This document shows positions 22,069 to 32,642 of a stretch of 64,000 nt of DNA, piece after piece. Source of the DNA: Deuterostichococcus epilithicus (Eukaryota > Chlorophyta > Trebouxiophyceae > Prasiolales > Stichococcaceae); assembly GCA_033439295.1 (NCBI GenBank), contig JAVTLE010000011.1, forward strand, positions 682,082-746,081, read 5' to 3'. Position 1 is the first letter of the stretch, and each line of letters begins with the position of its first letter. The notes under the pieces are model-generated. The model was given only the letters and a program-made list of their open reading frames with translations. It searched no databases and had not been told where the DNA came from. Made by a program: the position numbers and the translations under genes.

Positions 22069-23121
22069 TCAAAGGTCGTGCACCTGGAGGCCTGTAGCAT
22101 GAGGAACGCAGGTATCAGTAAGGCATCATCAAGCACAAAGCGTCTTGTGTGGCCCTGCACAGACGACGCTGTGGAACGTCCGTGCACGACCGTCTTTGTT
22201 CCACATGCCGAGCCAAGCACCTCAGCATGCCTCGCAGCTGCGTCATATTTTGCAGAGTTGATTGCAGTCCTCCTGCTCTCCTTGGCTCCCTGGAGAGCAG
22301 CAACCGCCCGCGGTGCAGCCGTCCGCTGACCCGCTCGGGCCCGCCGCACTTGGCCATTGCCGCCTGCCGCTGTCGCTGCCACTGCCGAGGAGGCTGTGCA
22401 GTCGGAGCGTCACTCACCCGGGGGCAGCGACTGCTTGAGCTTGTCGGCCTTGTCGTTGTCCTCCACGCACAGCGTGTACAGGAACTTGGAGCAGCGGACC
22501 TTGAACTTGGTCACCGCGCCCGTCTTCTTGATCTTGACGGACTTCGCGTCGCCGCGGCGCGCGGTGAGCAGGAATTGTTTGATTTCTGTGATCTGGCGCG
22601 GCTGCGGCACACCAGAAAGAGGCAAAGTCATGCCAAACTCAAAAGCTTGCACGGAATTTCCATCCGTTTTTGAATGGGTTCTGCATTCGAGAATGGCCTC
22701 CCCAGCGACAGCACCCAGTTCGCCAGCCACCTGCGGCAGGCGTGACACGGCTACTCTGCCGAGCGCTGCTGCCGGACCGCATCGGCAGCATGCTCAGCGG
22801 CGAGCGGCCGTGTCGAATCGCTTTCCAGATCAGAGATTGTGCACAGCGTGCACGGTGAGCGTGCCGGACAAGACCAGCGCCAAATTGCTGAGAGTGACAG
22901 GAACAGGGCTCAACCAGCTCCAGCCCTGCGCAAATTGCTGACTCCGACGGCTGACCAGGAGTAATCTCCTGGACATGCCCATGACGTAGATGTGCCGTTG
23001 CCGCTTGCTAGCAAGGCTGCCAGATGCTGCAGCCAGCCGGTTGGCAAGCGGATGTCTTGGTGCCCAAGGGCCGCCAGGCCGCGGTGTGCACACGCAGCTG
23101 CGGGGCCGGCGCACTCACCAT
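22069..23121 (-). CDS. RPL38: 60S ribosomal protein eL38
   Basis: eL38 is a small protein of the cytosolic large ribosomal subunit. Three minus-strand exons give exactly 69 residues, the family length. Exon 1 is only the ATG at 23121-23119, followed by GTGAGT. Exon 2 (22601-22418) encodes [40 protein letters not shown] and [20 protein letters not shown]. Exon 3 (22091-22069) encodes LQVHDL and the stop. The open frame running upstream of exon 2 is intron read-through. An intron directly after the start codon is common in ribosomal protein genes. The gene is divergent from a thioredoxin gene 288 bp away, which probably shares its promoter region. Confidence 0.95.
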
Positions 23122-23409
23122 CTTGTTAAGCTTCAGCCGCCGCCTCGCGACCTCCTGCCCTTCCTGGCTAGCGAAAGAGGGCCTGTACAGGCGCTGCGGC
23201 CGACTTGCTGGGCTCTGATGAAAACCCTGAAGACCCGCAGATATTACCAAGTCACACGTCGGCATGTTGTCATCGCGAACACCGCGAGGCGCACGAAGCC
23301 CGCCAGACGCTCAGACTGCAGCTGCTGTAGGATTCTAGCATGCATTGAGGTCTGGCGAGACAAGGCTGCGCAGCGATTGCGGCGCGCTCCCACCTGAACC
23401 CGGCCAACA
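23122..23409. promoter_or_regulatory. Shared upstream region of eL38 and thioredoxin
   Basis: Only 288 bp separate the eL38 start codon (-) and the thioredoxin start codon (+), so both promoters and 5' UTRs must lie here or overlap the first introns. I see no clear TATA box. Confidence 0.5.
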
Positions 23410-24395
23410 ATGTTGGGCAGGTTGGCAGTGGCCTGCAGAGGGCTGAAGGTTGCTGCGCCGGAGGTGCAACAAGCGCTCGCCACCCGCCTGTCTCATCCTC
23501 TGATAAACCTCGGCAACGGCAACTACAGGGAGTTTTCAGCAGGTGGGCATGGCAAGACTGCATGCACGGTGGAACCTGTACTAGTACCACGGGTGTGTGC
23601 CTGCGCTGTGCACACAGAAGCAATCAGCTTGGCAAGCTGCCCCGTGTAGATGCTGCGGCGGATGCGCCGGTGTCGCGTGTCAAGGAGCTGAAGACGGATC
23701 AGCAATTTGAGAGTGTGCTTGCGGATGCGGCAAAGACCAACGCGCTGTCAGTATTCGACTTCACGGCGACCTGGTGTGGGCCATGTGAGTCGCCGCGTCC
23801 TTCTGTGAATCGTCTTCATGATCTGTGTCGCCTGCGCAAGTGTCGCCAAGCGATGCGGCGCTCCCGTATCCTCAAGGTGTGGCCCGGCCGCGCAGGCAAA
23901 ATGATTGCTCCGATCGTCGACCAGTTGAGCGCCGACCATGAGGACGTCACCTTCTACAAGGTCAGACTACCTGACGATCAATTGGAGACTCTAGATTTCG
24001 ACAACTCAAATTATCTGTTCATGCTGGATTGCCTAGGAGTTGTAGGCGCCAGAACCTCCTGCTGATGTTCCTGACGCGCCATGCTGGTGTTGCAGGTCGA
24101 CATCGACCGGGATGCCATCCAGTCGTCAGTCCGCGCTAGCAACGTGGTGTCAGTGGTGCGCTGCACAGAGCCTGCATGCTGTCTGTGTGGCATCCATGGA
24201 CTTTTACGCTCCTCAGACTGTGTGTCACGATGTGTCGGTGTGAGCATGTTGCCCTCGAGACTGACGGTGCTGAATGCTGATCGCAAGCCCACCTTCTCTT
24301 TCTACCGCGGCGGCCAGAAGGTCTCCACCTTTGCCGGCGCAGACCGACGGCAGCTGCAGAACAATGTCATCAACTTGGTCGCACTAGGTGCCTGA
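23410..24395 (+). CDS. Thioredoxin, mitochondrial (TRX o-like)
   Basis: This is a disulfide oxidoreductase of 165 residues from five exons: 23410-23542, 23650-23784, 23896-23960, 24096-24152 and 24288-24395. All phases agree. The first 40-50 residues (MLGRLAVACRGLKVAAPEVQ, Arg-rich and almost free of acidic residues) look like an organelle presequence. The fold follows: VKELKTDQQFESVL, LSVFDFTATWCGP, then C-K-M-I-A-P across the exon 2/3 junction, giving the active site WCGPCK. VDIDRDAIQSSVRASNVVS and PTFSFYRGGQKVSTFAGAD complete the domain; the cis-proline is the P of PTF. Mitochondrial rather than plastid targeting is inference. It faces eL38 upstream and converges on the F-box gene. Confidence 0.92.
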
Positions 24396-25176
24396 GGGAC
24401 ATATCTGGCGCTGCCGATCGCTACAGCTTTGTGCACCGATTGTACTCTATAGTCACGAGGTTTCCTGCAGCTCGATTGGCTGCCGTCCTGGACAGCCTTA
24501 TGCATTGCGGGTGGCACGAGACGCACACGCAGCACAAGACAGACGAGGCTTGTAATGTTGAGCAGTGTGGTTTAAATGCATTCTTGAGCATGCATTGGAT
24601 CTGGACATTAAAGATGTGCGTTCCACCCTGTACGTGCCTGAGCAGATAACGCCATTTCCTACCACCCAAGCGTCAATATGTGTGCACGCGATTCGGTTGA
24701 TCAAGCTACTATTTTCACCATCCAGACATGCTCTTCTAGCGGCTAAAACAACAAAAAAGAAGTTCGTATAGGGTGCTGCTGGAAACGCAATTCAAACAGC
24801 TGAAGGCAGGTCCGTATCAAATACTTCACAACAAACTTTGAGCGGCACTGGGCAACACGAGCACGCCACTCGTGCAACTGCGTGCCCGCTGTTCTCCTCG
24901 GCACGCCGCACAGACGTCGTCCGCTTTTAGTTGGCGGAGGGTCATATGTGGCACAGCGCCCTCTGCTAAGTAGGTAACAGCTGCTGCAGCTGTAAGCTGC
25001 GCCGTCACTTGAGTGCAGCAATCATCAGGAGTTGACGAGGCTGCCGCTACTGTGCGAACTGAGAACACCACTCGGACGTCCGAGGCGCCCAGAGCGCCCC
25101 TGCATTTTGGCAAGGCAGCTGGCGCCGCGGCACTGCTTCGAACCCTGCCTCGAAAGTTGCCTTGGAGACGCTGTTT
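24396..25176. other. Convergent 3' region, thioredoxin / F-box gene
   Basis: This is presumed 3' UTRs and spacer, lower in GC than the exons. It has a TGTAA at 24551-24555 downstream of the thioredoxin stop. I see no supported gene. Confidence 0.5.
24551..24555 (+). terminator. TGTAA, candidate poly(A) signal for thioredoxin
   Basis: TGTAA, the usual chlorophyte polyadenylation signal, lies about 155 bases after the thioredoxin stop. Confidence 0.4.
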
Positions 25177-28100
25177 TCAAGCCCTGTGGGCGCCCGCGAC
25201 ACCGCCACCGCTGCCACCATCGGGCCCTGAGGACGCGCCAAACACCTGCCGCTCGCCGCGGAAGAAGGCGCCATGCTCCGCTGGCGTCGCGACCATGCCG
25301 GCCTCCGCGGCAGCGTCTGCAGGCGGCCGGCCTGCGCGTCTCGCCTGCCCCGCCAGGATCTCGCAGCCGGCCTTGACCTGCAATTGGTTGAGAGCAGGAT
25401 GAGGAGATCATTTTCGACCCCGGAGGATGCAGTCGTGTGGGCACGTCTGAGGCGTGCCGCCCACCACAGGCAGCAGGGGCGTGCAGCACGCTGACTCACC
25501 GCACATCGCTGCGTCCACTTTGCTGCGCGCACAAACTAAAGCACTGATCGATAGGCTTTTCAAAGCCCTCGCACCTTGGCGACGAGCCGCATGCGGTCCA
25601 TGGCGGAGATGCGGGGGCAGCCTGACACATCCAGCTCGGTGAGCACCGGCAGCCGCAGCAGCGTGGACACCGCGTCGTGCGCCAGCCCCGTGGCGCCGCG
25701 CAGGCTCAGCTTGAACTCCTGCAGCTCCGGGCGCCCGGCTGCGGCTGCAGGCAAGCGAGCGACGGTGATCACCACTGAAACACTCCGGCCACGCTCACAT
25801 GTGAGGGCATCCGAAGCCTGTGGCTGGTCCCATGGCACGTGCGCTGCTTGCGCACATCTGCGCACCTGCGCTGCACGGCGCTGGCGCAATGGCACAGCCA
25901 CAGCTCACACTGGAAGAAGTGTGGTGCAGAGCGTCAATTGGCGCCAAGACCGAAATGGCAGGAGGCACGGGTGCGCACCCGGCTTGGCAAACTGGTGCCA
26001 GCGCTGGCAGACGCCGTCGACCAGGGCCTTCACAGCATCGTTGTCCAGGTGGCTCAGCGCTACCCGGTGCGTAGAGCACTGCGCCTCGTACACCTGCGGC
26101 GGGAAACGCGCTGGCGTCTTGGTGTGTGCCGCCCCCTGTTGCAGCTGTCATTCACAGCGTCTGCCCCAAGCTCGTGAGGCAGAGGCGTGAAGTGAGAGGC
26201 TGCTTGACAGGGCAAGCAGATGCATTGCATCCAAGCAGGCCTGTCATGGGCTCCGGGGCTGCGACAGCAGGCAGCTGCGAGGCGCTGGGTGCAGGGCGAG
26301 TCGCTATCCGCCAGGACACCCACCGCGGAGTCCAGCCGCAGCGATGTCAGCGGAAGGCGGCCGATGAGGCGCGCCGTCTCCGGCGGGATGGAAAAGCAGC
26401 GTGCTGTGAGGCTGAGAGTCGTCAGCCGCGCCAGCGCCGGCAGCGCGGACACCACCGCGTGCAGCGCCGCCGGGCTGTCGGCCGTGTAGGTCAGGCGCTC
26501 CAGCTGCGGGCTGCGAACACGGAAGCGGGAAGCGGACATCAACCGAATGTCATGGGGTCGGTGCCGTGCCCTGTTGATGCATGCTGCCTGATCCGTTGAG
26601 GACAGCTGTGCAGCTGGAATATGCCGGCAGTGCGGGGAGTGCAGCTGGGCGCTGCACCCTGCAGCAACACCCCAATACCCCTGTGGGGCCAGCAGGTGGT
26701 CCTCACCAGAAGCGGATGGCTGCGAACAGGACGGCGGCGGGTGCTGCGAGCTTCAGGTCTGTCAGGCGCGTCAGCGCCTGGAACAGCCGCGCCATGAGCA
26801 GCACGTTGGGCATAGACAGCTGCTGCCGGCCTGCGGCCACCGCTCCCCCGATCTGCACGGATCAGTCAGCAGTACCGCACATGATGAGTCATACGTCATG
26901 CACCGGCGCAGGCACTGACTGGGCTTCATAAAATGCAGGGTGTTCTGGCGGCCGAGGGCAGTGAATGAGCTCCTGCACTCGTGGCCCCATGCACGAAGAC
27001 GGCATGCACAAACAGCCGCCAGCACAAGCGCGCAGGCACACCTGCCCCGACAACACATTTGCAGCAATGCGAAGACTCTCCCATATGGGTTGCAGGAAGC
27101 CTTCCATGATGCGCTTCAGCAGCAGCTGTAGCAGCATCCCAGATGCTTTTCACTCGCACAGGATAGAGGATGCGAATTTTGCACATGACGGCGCCGCAGG
27201 AGCGCCACAGGCACACACCTCGCCGCCGTCAAGGGCCTGCAGGTCAGCGAGCTCCAGCGACTCCAGGGATGTGGTTGCCATGAAGGAGGTCAGGCCGCGC
27301 ACAGTCACGCCGGGCAAGCCCACCAGGGCCAGCTGCCGAAGGCGCGGCGCCTTGGCGCCGCACGCCAGCAGCGCCCGATCCGACACGTCCGGCGACCCCT
27401 CGATGCGCAGCGACGTCCAGGAGGCGCCCGAGTGGCCCGCTGCCTGCACAAATGCAAGTGGGCGCGCTCAGGCGGGCGGCGCAGCGAGGTTGGATGGTGG
27501 CCCCACGCTCGTCTGACAGGTGCTGGCCAGCGTCGGGCAGCCTTCGACGGGCTGCCCGCAGGCGCCTACACCCGTGTGCGAGCTTTCGGATCTCGACATG
27601 CAGCCACCAGCCACAAGGACATGTTCCTGGTGCGCATTGATAGGGCCTTTGATGACAATCAGGCACTTGACGGGAAGGTGGGTGGTGCCACGACACAACG
27701 GGCCGAGACGCGCCAGGGCCCAGGTCCCGACCGTAAGACGGGCTGTGTGCCTCCTTTGCAACCCCAGGCTCGCTTCTGTGGATCGCGTACAGGTTACCGC
27801 CGGTCAGCGCGGCCAGAACAGGGACCGCGCGGTGGGGGTGTTATGCGTGTTACAATGGCGCCACATGGCGCCGGCCGCACCTTGAGCAGGATGCCGTCCT
27901 GAATCGCGGTGCCCCGGCACACGAGGCTGCCGTAGCCCGTCAGGAGTCCTGCCACGCCCGCCAGGAAGTCGCGCTGGACTTGCAGCGCGCACGCCTTGTG
28001 CTGAGGCTCCAGCTTCAGTTCCACCGTCGCCGGCAGCTGCGACACGACCTGCCGCCACAGAGGACTGACGCCTGCCATGGCCATGAGGTGATACACCCAG

Positions 28101-28210
28101 TTTCGCTGCTGGCTGATTCTCACGGCAATTTCTGCGATACAATTGGGCGGCAAATAGCACTCGGCCGTGTGGGCGGTGACCATGGCGCCCGCCTCGCTGC
28201 CGTCTGGCAT
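25177..28210 (-). CDS. F-box/leucine-rich-repeat protein
   Basis: Minus strand, from the ATG at 28210 (MPDGSEAGAM) to a stop at 25177. The first exon carries an F-box-like helix set: LPPNCIAEIAVRIS, then VYHLMAMAGVSPLWRQVVSQ. Later exons carry leucine-rich repeats: LRQLALVGLPGVTVRGLTSF and LESLELADLQALDGG (about 27225-27400), LARLTTLSLTARCFSIPP and RLPLTSLRLDSAVGVL (about 26320-26450), and LPVLTELDVSGCPRISAMDR (about 25600-25670). The last exon after TTGCAG at about 25380 encodes VKAGCEILAGQARRAG and a Gly-rich tail. Such proteins usually select substrates for SCF ubiquitin ligases; the target is unknown. Several intermediate splice joins are inferred. The gene is divergent from the GT4 gene. 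Confidence 0.72.
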
Positions 28211-28547
28211 GCTGAGACACAGACGCTTGTGCGAGGCGAGGCAAGAGTGGTGCATTGACTGTTTACGGTGTAGTGGAGGTGTGATGTCAACCAGGGGCTG
28301 AGGTCGCGTGTACATTACGGCTGGCTGACATGTGACACAGCCTCGATTCGTGGCACGTGGAATGAGCTGATCAACTATTAGTCGTATTCACTAAAAAAGG
28401 TTTGGGCGTTCATTGCAATCCATTGTTCCACAAGTTGCTTGCTCTTGAGAGAGAGAGGGCGGTGCGCAGGTTTGGAGCTGCAATCAGTGCCTGTCAAACT
28501 CTGGATGGCCAGCACCAAAACACGCTGTGTCGCAGCGACCGCCCGTG
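28211..28547. promoter_or_regulatory. Shared upstream region of F-box and GT4 genes
   Basis: There are 337 bp between two divergent start codons. It is somewhat AT-richer around 28370-28440 and has a short GA run (GAGAGAGAG) at about 28448. No gene is seen. Confidence 0.45.
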
Positions 28548-31123
28548 ATGCGTCTTCTGTTCATTACCCTGGAGTTCAGCGCCGGCACATTCTCAGGCAA
28601 CGGCGTGTACGCCCAGAGTCAGGTCTGGGCCTCGAGCAAGCATGCCGCAGATGCCTCCTGTGCGGAGTTGATGTCTCACGTCAAGCTGATGTATGGCCAT
28701 GCTGGTGGATACTCCCCGATCCCAAGCCCATAGTCTACAAGAGCCGCTGGCAGCATCAACCTCTGCGCCGACGCATGCCACCCCCCTGCAGGTGCGGGCA
28801 CTGAGAGAACGTCACGAGGTGCTGGTCGTGGCCGGCCGCCCCGCCGGCGCTGCGGACGCAGCGGCGACGCCGCGCGGCCAGCTGGAGGTGCGGCGACATC
28901 TCCACTCCATGCGGGCTGTGATCATGCGGTGTGTGCTGAAAGCGGCATGTGGTCAGGACGCAGTTGTGACGAACCCATTCGGACTCGGAAGGGTGAGAGC
29001 CCAAGGAGTCATGACGCGCACGGGCAGGTGGAGCTGCCGGCATGGAACACCCTGGATGACCAGTGCAGCTGGCGCGAGTTTGCGGCGGGTGTGGCAGCGG
29101 AACACACCAAGGCGGTCGAGGCGTTTGCGCCGACGGCCGTGCTGGGCGTGGACTGGCATGCAATGGGCGCCTGGCGCAGCCTGCGGCAGCGCCTGGGCGG
29201 CGCATTGGCTGCGACACCCTTGATCTACTTAAACTACAGGTGCTCCCGCTGGAACGCAATCTGGCAGCATGGTGCATCCACGGTGTGGGCGTCCGAGTGC
29301 TGGGTCTGCAGGCATGGCTCACACCTTGACCATTTCAGAGCTGTGGTGAGTTCGCGCAAGGACTGGCCATCGCCTGAGGAGCCATGTCAGGCTGGTCGAG
29401 ATTCCACACATCGCCTGGTCTGTTGACCTGCGGGGTGTACTGCCGGACGGCGGCCGGCGAGGCGCACACCCTGCTGCAGGAGCTGGAGCGGGCAGCAGTG
29501 AAGGAGGCCGTGGCTGTGGTCTGCCTCAGCCGCAGCGACGCAGCTTACATCGCGCAGCACCTGCAGCCCGGCGTGGGCGCAGCGCCGCCTAAGGTGGGAG
29601 TTGGCAACGCGCTCTGACTCGGACATCGTGTCAGCAATGCCCAAACGCCTGTGCAGGCTTGTGTGCGGGCACAGCAAGGGTCGTTTCCTTTTCCAAACAC
29701 GCACTTGCCAGGCAAAGCGCAATCCTGCAGTGCTTCCGGCGCGCGCGCAGGTGCTGCTGCCTGCACTGCGAGCGGATGTGGAGGCTGTGCCGCCGCCGGC
29801 GGACGTCAGCATGACGCCGCAATGTCACGCGGAGGCAGCTGCGCAGCCCAGTGACAGCGCAGGCTCCCAGCAAGCGGCCAGCGGACCTGGCCGCCGCTAC
29901 CTCACCTGCTGCGTCCGGCTGTCCCCCGAGAAGGAACCGGAGCGCTTTGTGGCTGCCATCGAGGCCCTGGCAGGCCCGCGCAGCACAGCGGCAGCCACAG
30001 CGCCCGCAGACGAGCTGGAACCCGGCGGCGGGGGCAGGGTCGTCGGTAAAAGCACATCAGTCAGCGACAGCCGGCTGCAGCGGGTGGGCGTGACGCCGCT
30101 GCTGTGCGGCTCGGCGACAACGGAGTATGCAAAGGCGCTCAGGGCGCGGCTGCGGGCGGCGGCGCCTGACGCCATCATCGAGGAGCGCTTCCTGTCGCCT
30201 GCCGAACTGAGTAAGGTGAGGGGGACCAGTCCGGAAGGCTCATCATGGGCTGTGATGCTGACGCCTTCCTCGGCATGAGAGGCGCCTCGCTGAGGCTGCA
30301 CGACAACCCCAGCCAGCTACCGTTGGGTGTAACGTTTCCTCGACGGGCTTTTCGTCCTGCCGGTAAGGGTCTGACACAGGTGTTCATGCCGGCTGCAGGT
30401 GTATGCGGCGACGAGGCTCAACGTGCACCCCTGCCGGTGCGCTGCCCATGTCGCTGCGCTTGGTGCAGCGCCATTCCAGAACGCTTCCCTGTCGCCCCAT
30501 CGCCAGACCGTAGAGGCATCAAGCCATCAAATGTGTCTGCAAGGTGCACCTGTGTTCAAAGGCAACTTGCATTTGCCCTTGAAGGTATGATGCGTACGGC
30601 ATGACGGTGGTGGAGGCAGCGTCGCAAGGGGCGCCCTCCCTCGTCGCGGCCGGCGGCGCCGTAGGCGCCACCGACCTGCTCAGCCCTGTCGCCGGCGAGT
30701 GCTGTGCCTTTGACATTGGCTGCCCGGCCGAGCGGCTCGCAGATGAGGTGAGCAAGGGAATGCTGTCTCCTGGCTACGCCTGCAAGCATGGTCAAGGGAA
30801 GCTCCTCAGCTGAGACGCAGAAACTCTCCCAGGTGGGCAACGGCTGTTGCGGCTTCCGCTAACCTGTGGTCTGAGAGGAGGAATCTGCAGGTGGCGACAG
30901 CCTGTGCCGCGCCGTGCTAGAGGCAGCCGGCGACTCACGGAACCTGCCAAGGCCCTCTATGTCACGAGTGCAGATCGAGCGGCTGCTGCGGGACAGTGCA
31001 GCACTGGTCGCCGTCGGCGCCCGGGCCGTCCGCAAGGCGCGCAGCTGGACGGAGGCCGCCAACGCCGCCGAGCTGATTGGCATCGTGAGGGCGGCAACCG
31101 GCGGCGGCCGGGCGCAGCAGTGA
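28548..31123 (+). CDS. GT4-type glycosyltransferase
   Basis: This is a GT-B-fold glycosyltransferase of family GT4/GT1. Exon 1 (ATG 28548) encodes MRLLFITLEFSAGTFSGNGV, the nucleotide-sugar-transferase N-terminal strand and Gly loop. Further exons give VRALRERHEVLVVAGRP, AVLGVDWHAMGAWRSL, TPLIYLNYR, VAVVCLSRSDAAYIAQHL, YLTCCVRLSPEKEPERFVAA (start of the C-terminal Rossmann domain), and the end exons YDAYGMTVVEAASQGAPSLV plus AAGGAVGATDLLS. The E of MTVVEA is the donor-binding acidic residue expected of GT4 (EPFGLT/VxxEA motif). The C-terminal exon ends at 31123. Plants have a similar uncharacterised soluble GT4 protein. The acceptor is unknown and no signal peptide is evident. Between the two domains is an Ala/Pro/Gly-rich linker. 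Confidence 0.8.
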
Positions 31124-31264
31124 GTCTGGACACCGTCAGCAAGCAGAGCTGGTCCAGGAGCTGGTTGCGACTGCTGGCATGCGGTTGGGGCAGAACCATG
31201 TGGACGTGATTGCTACTCGACTTGAAATTCTGTTGCACTTTCAGCTGCACAATCATCATGAGCT

Positions 31265-31269
31265 TGTAA
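31265..31269 (+). terminator. TGTAA, candidate poly(A) signal for the GT4 gene
   Basis: TGTAA lies about 140 bases after the GT4 stop codon, at the expected distance for chlorophyte 3' ends. Confidence 0.45.
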
Positions 31270-31344
31270 TCCCCAAGGTGCCTGAAACCTTTCATGTCCC
31301 AACAGCCGCAACAACAACTGTACATGGATGAGTCAGCCAGCACT

Positions 31345-32170
31345 TCATGTTGATGTATGGGCTGCGCCGCGCTGCGTTGCTTGGATCAGGTTGCGAAGGG
31401 CATAGTTGGGCGTCAGCGCGTGCCGCTGCACGACCTCGCCATTCGTCGGCGAGTCGCAGTGCGCTGCCAGCCAGACCGTGATCGCGGAGCGCTTGTAGCA
31501 ATGCCCCTCGGCGCACAGCACCGCGTCCGCCATCACTTCCTATGCAATGTCACGGCTTCAGAGTTAGAATCTGCAACGAAGTGGCATACACATGCTGGAA
31601 GCACTTCCTCTCTCAGAGACGGCAAGCGCTTGCAGACATAACCACATGCGGGGGTGCCGGATGTGGTAAGTGTATTTAGGGACTGACAACGGAATGTAGC
31701 CAGCAGGTACAGCAACCCTGCTGCACGCAGAGCACCAGCACGATCCCCCAAATCAACCACACAAGCCCACCTTCGTGATGGGGCACAGCTTCCAGGTGCC
31801 GTCGGCCGGCCGGCGTCGTGCCCGGCGCATCCTCTGCGGGGTATGCTGGCGCTGCCACGCCGCCGCTGTCTGCCCGACACACGGCAGGCTCCTCCGCGGC
31901 AGTGCTGCCAGCGGCCGTCTGCACAGTGCCGCCCATGCCGTGCGCCGCCGGTGACTGCTCAGCCAATTGCTCGTCTGGCGATGCGACGGAGGCGGCCGCC
32001 TGGGCCCTTTTCCGGGCCGCTTCAGGGCCGCCTTTGCTGGGTGCAGCGGCGGCAGCGGCTTTCCCATCCTCTTCTCGCTGCGCATGCACAGTGTTTGCTC
32101 TGTTCAGCACATCACTGTGGAGCTGTGTCAAATGCTTTGGGAACACCTGAGCAGCAAGAGACGACATTCA
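31345..32170 (-). CDS. U-box domain protein (E3 ligase type)
   Basis: The U-box is split over two minus-strand exons. One ends at about 31775 with DGTWKLCPITK before GTGGGC. The next starts after GCATAG at about 31537 with EVMADAVLCAEGHCYKRSAI and continues TVWLAAHCDSPTNGE, LTPNYALRNLI, to a stop at 31345. The order CPIT, EVM.DPV-like, GHCYKRSAI..WL, SP.NGE, L.PN..LR is the complete U-box consensus. The upstream part (from about 32150: VFPKHLTQLHSDVLNRANTV, then an Ala/Lys-rich low-complexity stretch) uses a different frame, so at least one intron lies between. The 5' end is unresolved and may extend to about 32630. It probably acts as a ubiquitin ligase; substrate unknown. Confidence 0.65.
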
Positions 32171-32642
32171 GAGACAGAGTGACAACTCCGACGTTGTTGA
32201 GTTCGTGTTCTGCCAGAGGCCCACGACATACAGTGCTGCCGGGCAGGAGTCTGCCGGCTTGAGGCGATTCTGCACTAGCGCAGCAAGAGACAGCGGCAAG
32301 AGACAGCAGCAAGAAACAACGACATGAATGGAGCAGCTGCGCCACGTTTCGCGTTCCTCTGGTGCAAGCAGACTTGAGAGTAGTTCACCATGAGGCCAGG
32401 CCGCACGTCATGCCAAGCACAGCATCCCGCGTCCAACCGCCACCGCTTTTGCGCCATCGGGCCGACACGCTGCAGCCATCTGCAGCCGCCCTGCCGGCCG
32501 CGCCGCCGCTGTGTGCTGTTGCTGCATCAGCGGCCCACACGCCGCTGCCAACTCCGCCAGACGCCACCAAGGCGCTGGAGCACGCCGCTTCCATCCTGCC
32601 GCCGCTGTTGTCCGACCCGGAGCCCAGCATCGCTGCCAGAAG

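Noticed and set aside
22410-22748. A 112-residue version of eL38 starting upstream of exon 2
   Set aside because: The extra N-terminus is intron read-through; a GCCGCAG acceptor and an ATG/GTGAGT first exon restore the exact family length.
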